Program-made: the position numbers and the translations under genes
Notes under the pieces: model-generated
The model's input: the letters and a program-made list of their open reading frames with translations, nothing else
Database searches by the model: none
What the model was told of the DNA's origin: nothing
From: Bacteroidota bacterium
GTDB taxonomy: Bacteria; Bacteroidota; Bacteroidia; Chitinophagales; Chitinophagaceae
Assembly (NCBI GenBank): GCA_028876495.1
Contig: JAGWRO010000024.1
Coordinates: 1-64,000, forward strand
DNA: 64,000 nucleotides
Direction of reading: 5' to 3'
Shown: piece after piece, positions 54,045 to 62,879 of the stretch
Position numbering within the stretch: the first letter of the stretch is position 1
Layout of the letters: every line of letters starts with the position of its first letter

Positions 54045-54309
54045 TATCTTTTGGTGAATTTGAAATCATAACCGTTCTATTACTTTTTTGCACAAAAAGT
54101 ATTTTCCTTAATAGAAGGCTGTACTTCTTTTACGCTGTTCAGCTGAATTACCCTATTCGCATTTTTATATAACTCTTAATAATTTGTTAACAACTGTATG
54201 CAGCGGAAACTTCTCAAAAATTGCCTTGGTTTTGTTAATAAAAACTTAATCGCTTTTAAAGTAATTTTTACTTTCTTTGCGGCCTAAAAACAAATTAAAA
54301 CAATAGTTT

Positions 54310-57300
54310 ATGAAATTAAAACGGATTCTACCATTACTATTTGTGGCGTTTTTGTTCCCTTTCATTATGAATGCACAGGTAACGACGAGTAGTATAGTTG
54401 GTACGGTAAAAAGTGAAGACGGCGCTCCGTTAGCAGGAGCTACCATTAAGGCTACTCATGTTCCATCAGGGACTGTGTATGCAACCACCGCCCAGGCTGA
54501 TGGACAGTTTACAATCCCTAACATGAGAGTAGGTGGCCCTTATAAGGTAGACGTAAGTTATGTGGGATATAAGGCAAAGGAATTCAACGATTTACAATTG
54601 GCCTTGGGTACTCCATTAAGCATTAATGCGGAATTGATATCTGAAGCCAAATCGCTGAGTGAAGTAGTGGTTGCCCTCAATCAGAACGCAGTAATGAGCC
54701 CAAAGCATGAGGGAGCGGTAACACAAATTTCACAGCAGCAACTGCAGGACCTGCCCACAATAAGCCGCAGCGTTGCCGATTTTACAAGGCTTACTCCCCA
54801 GGCGGTTACCTATAATAGCGGAAGCGATGGTAGCTCACTTGGAACTTCTTTCGGGGGCGCCAATAACCGTTATAACCAATTTACCATTGATGGCGCCAAC
54901 GCAACAGACGTATTTGGTCTGGCTGCTTCAGGAACCAACGGTGGACAAGCCGGAACCAATCCGATTCCATTAGACGCGATCGAGCAGGTTCAGGTGGTTC
55001 TCTCTCCGTATGATGTTACCGAAGGAGGTTTCACAGGAGGCGGTATTAACGCTGTTACCCGTTCAGGTACCAATAACTTCCATGGTTCTCTTTATTCTTA
55101 CTATCAAAATCAAAGCATGGTGGGTAAGAGTGTGACTACAGGAAACAAATTGGACAAGTTTACCGATAAGACATTAGGTTTCCGCCTTGGTGGCCCTATT
55201 GTAAAAAATAAATTATTTTTCTTTGTAAATGCAGAATTGTACAAGCGTTCACAACCGTTAGGTTATAATCCTGCAGAAACCGGTTCAGGTTCCCAATTCA
55301 ACATTGGCGCTCTGGACAGCATTTCCACCTTCCTGAAATCATCTTATGGTTATGATCCGGGAAGCTATACGAACTTTAATAAAGATCGTAAATCCAATTC
55401 GGTATTTGCCCGTATAGACTGGAACATCAGTGAAAAGAGCAAACTTACATTGCGTCACAGCTACGAAAAGAGCAATGATTATAACATCAGCCGCAGCGCA
55501 AAATCAATTACTTTTGGCAATGCCGGTTATCATTTCCAGGATGTTACCAATTCAAGCGTTCTGGAACTGAATACTAACATTTCCAGCCGCAGTTCTAATA
55601 TGCTGCGCATTACCTATAACCGGATCAGAGATAATCGTTTTAGCAGTCCTTTATTCCCTTCTATCACCATTAAAGCTGCCGGTGGCTTAACCTACAATAT
55701 TGGTGGTGAACAATATTCGTCAGCCAACCAGCTTAACCAGGACAACTTTACACTTACTGACAATTACAGTATTTATGCAGGCAAGCACACCTTCACGTTT
55801 GGAACAGACAACCAATTCTACAATACAACGAATGTATTCTTACGTGCCTTTTATGGTGCTTACCAGTATAGCAGCGTTAACGACTTTGTAACAGGTGCTA
55901 TACCGGATCAATATCATGTAAGCTATTCAAACGTTTCAGATCCGAATGCACCTGGAAAAATTCACTTCGCACAATTCGGTGTTTATGGACAGGATCAATA
56001 TGATGCATCTGAAAATTTCCATTTGACTTATGGCTTAAGAATTGACTTACCTGCTTATTTTAACAAGCCTTCTGCAAATTCAACTTTCAATTCTTCGCAG
56101 ATTGCAATTGATAATAATGTAGCTACCAATAAAGTTCCAAAAAGCGCTTTATTGCTTTCACCAAGAATAGGGTTTAACTATGATGTAAATGGCAAGCATC
56201 AAACACAGTTGCGTGGCGGAATTGGTCTATTTACCGGACGGATTCCTTTCGTTTGGATTTCTAACCAGTATTCCAATACAGGTGTAGAATCTATCAAGTT
56301 TGATGATTATTCGCCAACTGCTGCTGAAGTATTTAATTACGATCCAAAAGGTGCACATCTTGGCGCTTATATCCCAAGCAATCCAGCCAGTGCCCCTTCA
56401 GAAATCGACATCACCAGTCATAACTTTAAAGTACCGAGAACATTACGGGCTAACCTGGCTGTCGATCAGAAATTACCGTGGGGCTTAATAGGAACAATTG
56501 AAGGTGTCTTCACAAAAACACTGGATGACATCGCTTATCAAGATATCAATACCGCTGCTCCTGCTCAATCAATAAAAATTGGTAATTCAACCCGCCCTCA
56601 ATATAGCAGCACTCCAATCGATTCACGTTTTGGACGTGTTATAATGCTGAAGAATACCAACAAAGGATATTCTTATAACTTTACTGCCCAGGTTCAAAGG
56701 TCGTTCAAAAAAGGATTTACAGGAAGTATCGCTTATAATCTAGGCCACTCTTACTCTTTAAATGATGGTACTTCTTCCCAGGCAGTTTCAAACTGGCGCT
56801 ATGTTTATACCGTAAACGGTTTGAATGATCCAAGTCTTACTCGTTCCAACTATGATCCGGGATCAAGAGTGATCGCTTATGTAACAAAAGTGTTCAAGTA
56901 CGGTCCTCTTTATACTTCATTAGGGCTCGTGTATACAGGTCAATCAGGCCAAACGTTTAGCTATGCATATTATGGAGATGTAAACGGCGACGATCCAGGA
57001 AACAGCAACGACATCATGTATGTACCCGCTAGCCAGGCAGAAGCTCAATTGGTTTATCCTAATGACTGGGCAAATCTCGAAGCATTTATCAATTCCGACA
57101 GCTATCTTAAGGCTCATCAGGGACAGGTATTAGAAAGAAATGGTAACCGCACTCCATGGGAAAATCACTTCGACATTAAATTGGCCGAAGGATGGAATAT
57201 CTACAAGACTAACAAGTTAGAATTTACTGTAGATGTCTTTAATGTTGGTAATCTGCTGAACAAGAAATGGGGTCGTTCCTACTATGTTTCATACCAGGAA

Positions 57301-57468
57301 ACAGAACCAATTACATTGGCTAAAACCAGTCAATGGATCAGCCCAACTCAGCCAACCTTTACTTTTAATCCAAAATATGCTACCGATGTAAATACCGGTA
57401 AAGCATGGGGAATTTCAGATTTCACTTCCCGCTGGAATATGAAGATCGGTCTTAGATATACATTCTAA
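54310..57468 (+). CDS. TonB-dependent Oar-like outer-membrane receptor
   Basis: A 1052-aa outer-membrane protein. A signal peptide (about 1-22) is followed by a carboxypeptidase-regulatory-like domain (SIVGTVKSEDGAPLAGATIK, about 28-110), a plug (about 125-245: DAIEQVQVVLSPYDVTEGGF, GGGINAVTRSGTN), and a beta barrel to residue 1052 ending in KIGLRYTF, the typical aromatic C terminus. The family (Oar) is used for protein secretion or adhesion in this phylum rather than ordinary siderophore uptake. It is monocistronic; a -7-like TACTTTCTTTGC lies about 30 bases upstream of the ATG, and a terminator follows. Confidence 0.85.
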   Translation: MKLKRILPLLFVAFLFPFIMNAQVTTSSIVGTVKSEDGAPLAGATIKATHVPSGTVYATTAQADGQFTIPNMRVGGPYKVDVSYVGYKAKEFNDLQLALGTPLSINAELISEAKSLSEVVVALNQNAVMSPKHEGAVTQISQQQLQDLPTISRSVADFTRLTPQAVTYNSGSDGSSLGTSFGGANNRYNQFTIDGANATDVFGLAASGTNGGQAGTNPIPLDAIEQVQVVLSPYDVTEGGFTGGGINAVTRSGTNNFHGSLYSYYQNQSMVGKSVTTGNKLDKFTDKTLGFRLGGPIVKNKLFFFVNAELYKRSQPLGYNPAETGSGSQFNIGALDSISTFLKSSYGYDPGSYTNFNKDRKSNSVFARIDWNISEKSKLTLRHSYEKSNDYNISRSAKSITFGNAGYHFQDVTNSSVLELNTNISSRSSNMLRITYNRIRDNRFSSPLFPSITIKAAGGLTYNIGGEQYSSANQLNQDNFTLTDNYSIYAGKHTFTFGTDNQFYNTTNVFLRAFYGAYQYSSVNDFVTGAIPDQYHVSYSNVSDPNAPGKIHFAQFGVYGQDQYDASENFHLTYGLRIDLPAYFNKPSANSTFNSSQIAIDNNVATNKVPKSALLLSPRIGFNYDVNGKHQTQLRGGIGLFTGRIPFVWISNQYSNTGVESIKFDDYSPTAAEVFNYDPKGAHLGAYIPSNPASAPSEIDITSHNFKVPRTLRANLAVDQKLPWGLIGTIEGVFTKTLDDIAYQDINTAAPAQSIKIGNSTRPQYSSTPIDSRFGRVIMLKNTNKGYSYNFTAQVQRSFKKGFTGSIAYNLGHSYSLNDGTSSQAVSNWRYVYTVNGLNDPSLTRSNYDPGSRVIAYVTKVFKYGPLYTSLGLVYTGQSGQTFSYAYYGDVNGDDPGNSNDIMYVPASQAEAQLVYPNDWANLEAFINSDSYLKAHQGQVLERNGNRTPWENHFDIKLAEGWNIYKTNKLEFTVDVFNVGNLLNKKWGRSYYVSYQETEPITLAKTSQWISPTQPTFTFNPKYATDVNTGKAWGISDFTSRWNMKIGLRYTF

Positions 57469-57488
57469 TTCCAACATTTTAAAAAATA

Positions 57489-57523
57489 TAAAAAACCGGG
57501 TCATTTACTGATCCGGTTTTTTA
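57489..57523 (+). terminator. Rho-independent terminator of the Oar-like gene
   Basis: AAAAAACCGGGTCA, a short loop, TGATCCGGTTTTTT: a stem with one wobble followed by a six-T run, 20 bases after the receptor stop codon. Confidence 0.75.
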
Positions 57524-57557
57524 TATTCCATATTTCAATACTGATAAATTATTAGGT

Positions 57558-57787
57558 TTAGGTAGAATAAATGTAACCCTTTATAGAACTAAATTTAACA
57601 GGATATCATTTCCCAATAAATTACCACTTACTTTAGCAGGTGGCTACTATTTATCAGGATTGAAAGGCTTTAGCCAAAATTCTTTATAAGTCACTTTAGG
57701 CTAAAGCCGGATAATAATCCTTCTATTCACAGGGTTAAAACCCTGTGCAATTAAATTAGAAAGCATGATTGCTACTATTCTACCTAA
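57558..57787. repeat. MITE-like element with TTAGGTAGAAT inverted termini
   Basis: TTAGGTAGAAT at 57558-57568 is exactly inverted at 57777-57787. Inside are two further palindromes: GGCTTTAGCC (57666-57675) with GGCTAAAGCC (57699-57708), and CACAGGGTTA facing AACCCTGTG (57728-57747). No open frame is present. Phrases of the latter type recur in Bacteroidota intergenic DNA. 57788-57927 holds a GTTTACTGCT motif near 57861 and spacer. Confidence 0.6.
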
Positions 57788-57927
57788 TCCTATTAAATAT
57801 AGTTAGCAGAATCGTTCAGTTTTAAACAAAAAAGGAAATAGGAATCCCTTGAATTTGTTTGTTTACTGCTCTTTTACACTAATCTGATAACATAAAAACT
57901 AAAGGAGAAAAAGGGCAAAAGGAAATT

Positions 57928-58413
57928 CTAGGAAACAGCCTCTCTTTGCGGATATTGGTGTTGCAACAAAAGGGAATTAAGGAGGTTATCTGATTTTGTT
58001 TCATCACCTATAAGATCGTACAGACTTAATTTATCAAGAAGTTGGTCAACAGAAAACTGTACCATCTGCCACAAGGATCGAACAGAACAATCAACAGAAT
58101 TGGTACAAAGCTTTTTTGCACCGGAAAAATCGTTGCAAAACGCTTTGGTAAATAAAGAACCACCCAATGTTTTCAATACATCGTTTACATTGATTTCTGT
58201 AGCAGGTTTTGCCAGAATATACCCACCTACGTTTCCGGGAGTACTATTGATAAAACCTGCCTTGCGAAGGATTCGTGTAAGTTTGGCAACATAAGCAGGC
58301 GATAAACCTTCAGCAACGCTCAAAGCCTGTATGCTCATGCTTTCATCGTCATGGCATCTCGCAATACGCAGTAATATCCGCAAACCGTATTCTTCCTGTG
58401 ATGTGATTTTCAT
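57928..58413 (-). CDS. Rrf2-family regulator (IscR-like)
   Basis: A 161-aa winged-helix regulator. The N-terminal HTH is SQEEYGLRILLRIARCHDD, SIQALSVAEGLSPAYVAKLTRILRKAGFI and GNVGGYILAKPATEINV, the standard Rrf2 layout. Three cysteines in AFCNDFSGAKKLCTNSVDC (about 93-111) match the [2Fe-2S]-binding site of IscR/RsrR-like members. Its position beside the suf genes suggests that it senses Fe-S status and controls that operon. It is separated from the suf genes by a 145-base gap containing a tandem repeat. Confidence 0.85.
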   Translation of the reverse strand: MKITSQEEYGLRILLRIARCHDDESMSIQALSVAEGLSPAYVAKLTRILRKAGFINSTPGNVGGYILAKPATEINVNDVLKTLGGSLFTKAFCNDFSGAKKLCTNSVDCSVRSLWQMVQFSVDQLLDKLSLYDLIGDETKSDNLLNSLLLQHQYPQREAVS

Positions 58414-58500
58414 GATGATTATTTTTTAAACAATAATGGTGTATTACACGAATTTATTTTTATTCTTTTTCGTATAACCATCAACGTGATATAACTAAGA

Positions 58501-58560
58501 ACTATAAACTATAAACTCTAAACTTTGAACTATAAACTCTAAACTTTGAACTATAAACTA
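58501..58560. repeat. 21-bp tandem repeat abutting the SufT-like stop codon
   Basis: The unit TATAAACTCTAAACTTTGAA plus C is present at 58510-58530 and 58531-58551, with a partial third copy running into the stop codon of the SufT-like gene. Similar AT-rich phrase repeats appear at the suf gap near 62800. Its function is unknown. Confidence 0.7.
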
Positions 58561-58869
58561 CATAAATCCCAATTCCAACATCGCCACTTCACTCATCATA
58601 CTTCTGTCCCACGGCGGATCCCAAACAACTGAAACGTGTACATCATTCACTCCTTCGATTGTTCTTATTTTATCTTCAACCTCTACAGGAATCTCCTGTG
58701 CAGAAGGGCAACTTGGCGCGGTCAGCGTCATTACAATCTGAACATTATTGATCGGTAAAATATCCACTTCATAAATCAAACCCAGTTCATAAATATCTAC
58801 AGGAATTTCAGGATCATAAATTTCATGCAAAGCGGCAATTACTTTTTCTTTTAATTCTTCTGCTTCCAT
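58558..58869 (-). CDS. SufT-like DUF59/MIP18 protein
   Basis: A 103-aa protein of the DUF59 family involved in Fe-S cluster assembly or insertion. Seen: ALHEIYDPEIPVDIYELGLIYEV (about 12-34) and IVMTLTAPSCPSAQEIPVEVE (about 44-64) with the conserved Cys, then VVWDPPWDRSMMSEVA. It lacks the N-terminal extension of full SufT. It lies 4 bases after sufE at the end of the suf unit. Confidence 0.8.
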   Translation of the reverse strand: MEAEELKEKVIAALHEIYDPEIPVDIYELGLIYEVDILPINNVQIVMTLTAPSCPSAQEIPVEVEDKIRTIEGVNDVHVSVVWDPPWDRSMMSEVAMLELGFM

Positions 58870-58873
58870 TGTT

Positions 58874-59317
58874 TTATTTTACGATTGCATCGGTTGATTT
58901 ATAAGCCAATGCATAATTTTTAATTTGTTTGATCATTGATAACAAGCCATTGGAGCGGGTTTGAGCCAAATGCGACATCATGCCAATGTCTTTTAAAAAA
59001 TCAAGTTTAGCTCCTAAAATTTCATCGGGAGTATTTCCTGACAATACTTTAATCAACATACTGATCAGGCCTTTCACAATCACTGCATCACTGTCTGCTT
59101 TATAATAAATCTTTCCATCTTTAAACTCAGAAGTGAGCCACACCGTTGACTGGCATCCTTTAATAATGTTCCCAGGAACTTTATATTTATCATCCAAAGG
59201 CTCAAGCTTTTTTCCAAGGTCGATGATGTATTCATATTTTTCTTCCCAGGTATCGAACAAAGAAAATTCTTCTACAATCTCTTCTTCCCTTTCTTTTATG
59301 GTTTTGTTTTCATTCAT
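58874..59317 (-). CDS. sufE: SufE sulfur acceptor
   Basis: A 147-aa protein. The acceptor cysteine lies in NIIKGCQSTVWLTSEFKDG (about C51), and VIVKGLISMLIKVLSGNTPDEI and LAQTRSNGLLSMI follow as in SufE. It takes sulfur from the SufS cysteine persulfide and hands it to the SufBCD scaffold. Its ATG shares one base with the sufS stop (TAATG), so it is translationally coupled. Confidence 0.88.
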   Translation of the reverse strand: MNENKTIKEREEEIVEEFSLFDTWEEKYEYIIDLGKKLEPLDDKYKVPGNIIKGCQSTVWLTSEFKDGKIYYKADSDAVIVKGLISMLIKVLSGNTPDEILGAKLDFLKDIGMMSHLAQTRSNGLLSMIKQIKNYALAYKSTDAIVK

Positions 59318-60576
59318 TACGTTAGCATTTTAATTGCTTTTTTTATTGCCACCACTAATCTGTCTACTTCTTCTTTTGTATTATACATAGCAAAGGATGC
59401 ACGAACTGTTCCCGGAACTCCAAATCTTGCCATAAGCGGCTGAGTGCAATGGTGGCCGGTTCTTACAGCGATTCCCTGGTTGTCAAGCAACACCCCAATA
59501 TCCTGCGGGTGTATATTTTTTATCACAAAAGAAATAACGCTTACTTTATTTTTTGCTGTACCGATGATCCGCAAACCATCAATAGCGCTTATTTGCTCTG
59601 TTGCATATTTCAACAAAGCATTTTCGTGATTCCTGATAATATCTTTTTTGGTTTCCGTTACAAAATCCAGTGCCACTTTTAAAGCGATTGTATCAGCAAT
59701 GTTAGGCGTGCCGGCCTCGTATTTATAAGGCAGCTCACTAAAAGTTGTCTTTTCGAAAGTTACTTCTTTGATCATTTCACCACCACCCATAAACACCGGC
59801 ATTTCTTCAAGAATTTTCTTTTTACCATACAACACACCAACTCCTGTTGGCCCGTAAACTTTATGACCTGAAAAAGCAAAAAAATCACAATCCATTTCCT
59901 GAACATCAATATCCAAATGAACGGTTGATTGTGCTCCATCCACAAAAACCAAAGCGCCAACTTTATGCGCTTCATCAATAATTTCCCTTACCGGGTTCAC
60001 GGTTCCCAGAGAATTGGAAACATGAACAATTGAGACCAGTTTTGTTTTTGAAGAAAGTAATTTTTTATATCCGATAGCTATCGGATCATCCATCATCAAT
60101 TCACCTTCATCACTTATTGGAATCACTTTTAATATTGCCTTTTTTTCTTCACAAAGAATTTGCCAGGGAACTATGTTGGAATGATGTTCCATTCCGGAAA
60201 TAATAATCTCATCTCCTTCTGAAATATTTTTTCTTCCCCATGTATAAGCCACCAAATTCACGCCTTCGGTGGTACCTCTTGTAAAAATAATTTCATCTGT
60301 TGATTTCGCATTGATGAAATCCTTCACCGTTTTCCTTGTTGCTTCATACGCTGCTGTTGCTTCTTCTGCCAGTGTGTGAATCCCGCGGTGGATGTTAGCA
60401 TTATAATTTGAATAGTAATAATTCAATGCATCAATAACAGCCTGCGGCTTTTGAGAAGTGGCAGCGTTATCCAAATAAACCATCAACTGGTTATTCACTT
60501 CGCGCTCAAGAATCGGAAAAGATTTCCTGATCTCGTTTACATCAAAAGTCGGTTTTATCGTAGTGGTTGTTTCCAT
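59317..60576 (-). CDS. sufS: Cysteine desulfurase SufS
   Basis: A 419-aa PLP enzyme of group II. YLDNAATSQKPQAVIDAL (about 31-48), GMEHHSNIVPWQ (about 127-138), the cofactor Lys in FAFSGHKVYGPTGVGVLYG (about K231) and the active Cys in RTGHHCTQPLMARFG (about C376) are visible. It converts cysteine to alanine and leaves a persulfide for SufE. It lies 4 bases after sufD. Confidence 0.92.
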   Translation of the reverse strand: METTTTIKPTFDVNEIRKSFPILEREVNNQLMVYLDNAATSQKPQAVIDALNYYYSNYNANIHRGIHTLAEEATAAYEATRKTVKDFINAKSTDEIIFTRGTTEGVNLVAYTWGRKNISEGDEIIISGMEHHSNIVPWQILCEEKKAILKVIPISDEGELMMDDPIAIGYKKLLSSKTKLVSIVHVSNSLGTVNPVREIIDEAHKVGALVFVDGAQSTVHLDIDVQEMDCDFFAFSGHKVYGPTGVGVLYGKKKILEEMPVFMGGGEMIKEVTFEKTTFSELPYKYEAGTPNIADTIALKVALDFVTETKKDIIRNHENALLKYATEQISAIDGLRIIGTAKNKVSVISFVIKNIHPQDIGVLLDNQGIAVRTGHHCTQPLMARFGVPGTVRASFAMYNTKEEVDRLVVAIKKAIKMLT

Positions 60577-60580
60577 GATT

Positions 60581-61915
60581 TTATTCCTCCGTATTTACTT
60601 CTGAAAGCCTTTCGGTTATTAACTCTTCAGCATATTCGCGCAGGGGTTCAATTTTAATTTGTTCCACAATATTTGATGCGAATGCCTGTAACAACATGGC
60701 CTGCGCGTGCTCTTTTGAAATGCCTCTTGCTCTTAAATAAAACAAAGCTTCTTCATCCAATCTTCCGACAGTACAACCGTGAGAACATTTTACATCATCT
60801 GCATAAATCTCGAGTTGCGGCTTGCTGTTCACACTGGCATTATCGCTCAATAAAATATTGTTATTACTTTGATAGGCATTTGTTTTTTGTGCATCAGGCC
60901 TTACGAAAATTTTACCGCTAAATACGCCCGTTGCACTACCATCAATAACCCCTTTATACAATTCATTACTGAAACAATTCGGCATTTTATTATCAACCAA
61001 TGTATGATTATCTACATGACTTTTCCCTTTAAGCAAATACAAGCCATACATGTGAGCTTCGTTACCCGCTGCTTCCATAATAATATTAGTATTGTTCCTG
61101 ATGGTGCCACCATTTAAAGAAATTACAAGTGTATGGGCAAAACTTTTTCCGATTTGCCGCACATGAGTAGTGGCTACCTGGCTTGCCGTTGTCTTGTCAT
61201 TTTGAATTTTATAATATTCAAGTATTGCATCTTTATTTACCACTATTTCAAATACCTCATTGGTGAAACTATCCATTGAGCCAATGGTCTTATAACTTTC
61301 TACAATCTGCAATTTTGAACGTTCATCTATAAATACCAGGCTGCGGGGCTGCGATAAAATATGATTGTCTCCCGCATCCAAAATATGATATAAATAAACC
61401 GGGTTAGTAACCTCCTGCTTTTTATTCACATAAATAAAAACACCGCCATAAATAAACGAGGTGTTGAGTGCATGAATTCCATCGTTGATAAAAAGGTTGC
61501 TTTTGCCCAGGTGTTCTTTAACTATTTCCTTATAATCCCCGTTCTCAGCTTCTTCCAAAGGCATAATAACTATCTGCTCAGAAGAAGAACGAATGGCAGA
61601 AAGTTCAACTACAAATTTACCGTTTACAAATACCAATTCATTTGCATTTTCAAATCCCGGCAACCGCATTTCATCAATGTCATCTTTCATAACCGGCAAT
61701 TGATTTTTATCTTCAGTAAGCTTATATTCTTTATGAAATAAGTTGCTTACACTTGCGCCACTATATTTCCATTCTTCATTTTTATGAGTAGGAAGCCCTT
61801 TATCACTAAAATTTGAGAAGCCTTCTTTTCTTAACCGGCTTAAAAAAGCATCCGGATTTGAAGACTGAAGTTCGTTAAACTTTTCGCCGAAATATTGTAA
61901 TTTAATTTGGTCCAT
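60581..61915 (-). CDS. sufD: SufD scaffold subunit
   Basis: The product is 444 aa from the ATG at 61915; a TTG at 61933 would overlap the sufC end. The N-terminal helical part contains KGLPTHKNEEWKYSGASVSN (about 44-63). The beta-helix C-terminal half has CSHGCTVGRLDEEALFYLRARGI (about 386-408), the interface shared with SufB. It belongs to the SufBC2D complex that builds clusters. It lies 18 bases after sufC. Confidence 0.88.
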   Translation of the reverse strand: MDQIKLQYFGEKFNELQSSNPDAFLSRLRKEGFSNFSDKGLPTHKNEEWKYSGASVSNLFHKEYKLTEDKNQLPVMKDDIDEMRLPGFENANELVFVNGKFVVELSAIRSSSEQIVIMPLEEAENGDYKEIVKEHLGKSNLFINDGIHALNTSFIYGGVFIYVNKKQEVTNPVYLYHILDAGDNHILSQPRSLVFIDERSKLQIVESYKTIGSMDSFTNEVFEIVVNKDAILEYYKIQNDKTTASQVATTHVRQIGKSFAHTLVISLNGGTIRNNTNIIMEAAGNEAHMYGLYLLKGKSHVDNHTLVDNKMPNCFSNELYKGVIDGSATGVFSGKIFVRPDAQKTNAYQSNNNILLSDNASVNSKPQLEIYADDVKCSHGCTVGRLDEEALFYLRARGISKEHAQAMLLQAFASNIVEQIKIEPLREYAEELITERLSEVNTEE

Positions 61916-61933
61916 TTTTATTTTTTGAATCAA

Positions 61934-62698
61934 CTAAATAGCTGATGTTACATTCTGTTCTTCTTTAATAAAATCGTATCCTTTTTCTTCCAGTTCCAGC
62001 GCCAGTTCTTTAGTGCCGTTTTTTACAATTTTGCCATTCAGCAATACATGTACAAAATCAGGTTGCAAATAATCAAGTAAACGCTGATAGTGAGTGATCA
62101 CAATGATAGCGCGGTTTTCATCACGCAATTTATTTACACCACTGGCCACAATTCGAAGTGCATCAATATCAAGCCCCGAATCAGTTTCATCCAAAATGGT
62201 CAGTTTGGGTTCCAGCATCGCCATTTGAAAAATTTCATTTTTCTTTTTTTCACCACCTGAAAATCCTTCATTGATAGAACGGGTCAACAATGATTTATCA
62301 ATCTCAACAAGGTTCATTTTTTCCTTCATCAGCTTCATGAAGGATACAGCATCCAATGGTTCTTCACCATGATATTTCCTTTTTTCATTTAATGCAGTCT
62401 TGATGAAATTAACTGTGCTCACACCGGGAATTTCAACAGGATACTGAAAGGCAAGAAAAAGTCCTTCGCGTGCCCGATCTTCGGGTGATAATTCTAAAAT
62501 ATCTTTTCCGAGAAATTTCACAGATCCATCTGTAACCTCGTATTCTTCCCTTCCTGCCAAAACGGAAGCCAGCGTACTTTTGCCTGAACCATTGGGTCCC
62601 ATAATAGCATGTACCTCACCTGCCTTTACTTCAAGATTAATTCCCTTTAAAATTTCTTTTCCTTCTACGGATGCATGCAAATTTTTGATTGATAACAT
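61934..62698 (-). CDS. sufC: SufC ATPase
   Basis: A 254-aa ABC-type ATPase. Walker A GPNGSGKSTLASV (about 35-47), signature SGGEKKKNEIFQMAM (about 147-161), Walker B LTILDETDSGLDIDALRI (about 167-184) and the H-loop ITHYQRL (about 200) are complete. It powers SufB-SufD opening for cluster assembly. In this window it is separated from sufB by 181 bases that carry a dispersed repeat. Confidence 0.92.
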   Translation of the reverse strand: MLSIKNLHASVEGKEILKGINLEVKAGEVHAIMGPNGSGKSTLASVLAGREEYEVTDGSVKFLGKDILELSPEDRAREGLFLAFQYPVEIPGVSTVNFIKTALNEKRKYHGEEPLDAVSFMKLMKEKMNLVEIDKSLLTRSINEGFSGGEKKKNEIFQMAMLEPKLTILDETDSGLDIDALRIVASGVNKLRDENRAIIVITHYQRLLDYLQPDFVHVLLNGKIVKNGTKELALELEEKGYDFIKEEQNVTSAI

Positions 62699-62879
62699 TT
62701 TCGTTTATTGATAATATTTAATAAAAGATTAGAGCCTCATCCCAACCCTTCTCCCAAGGGAGAAGGACACGCTCCAAAGACTATGCGTCGGGTTGTTTAA
62801 TTTTCCTCTTGAACATTGAATATTGAACATTGAATATTTTCTAATTCGTAATTCGTAATTTTTAATTTTTAATTGATAA
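62699..62879. repeat. Repeat-filled gap inside the suf operon
   Basis: The gap between sufB and sufC contains CCCAACCCTTCTCCCAAGGG (a hairpin with AGAAGG on both arms), then TGAACATTGAATATTGAACA-type tandem phrases and TTCGTAATTCGTAATTTTTAA repeats. All are typical of Bacteroidota interspersed repeats. Elsewhere suf genes are tightly packed in this operon, so the repeat probably inserted later. Confidence 0.65.
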
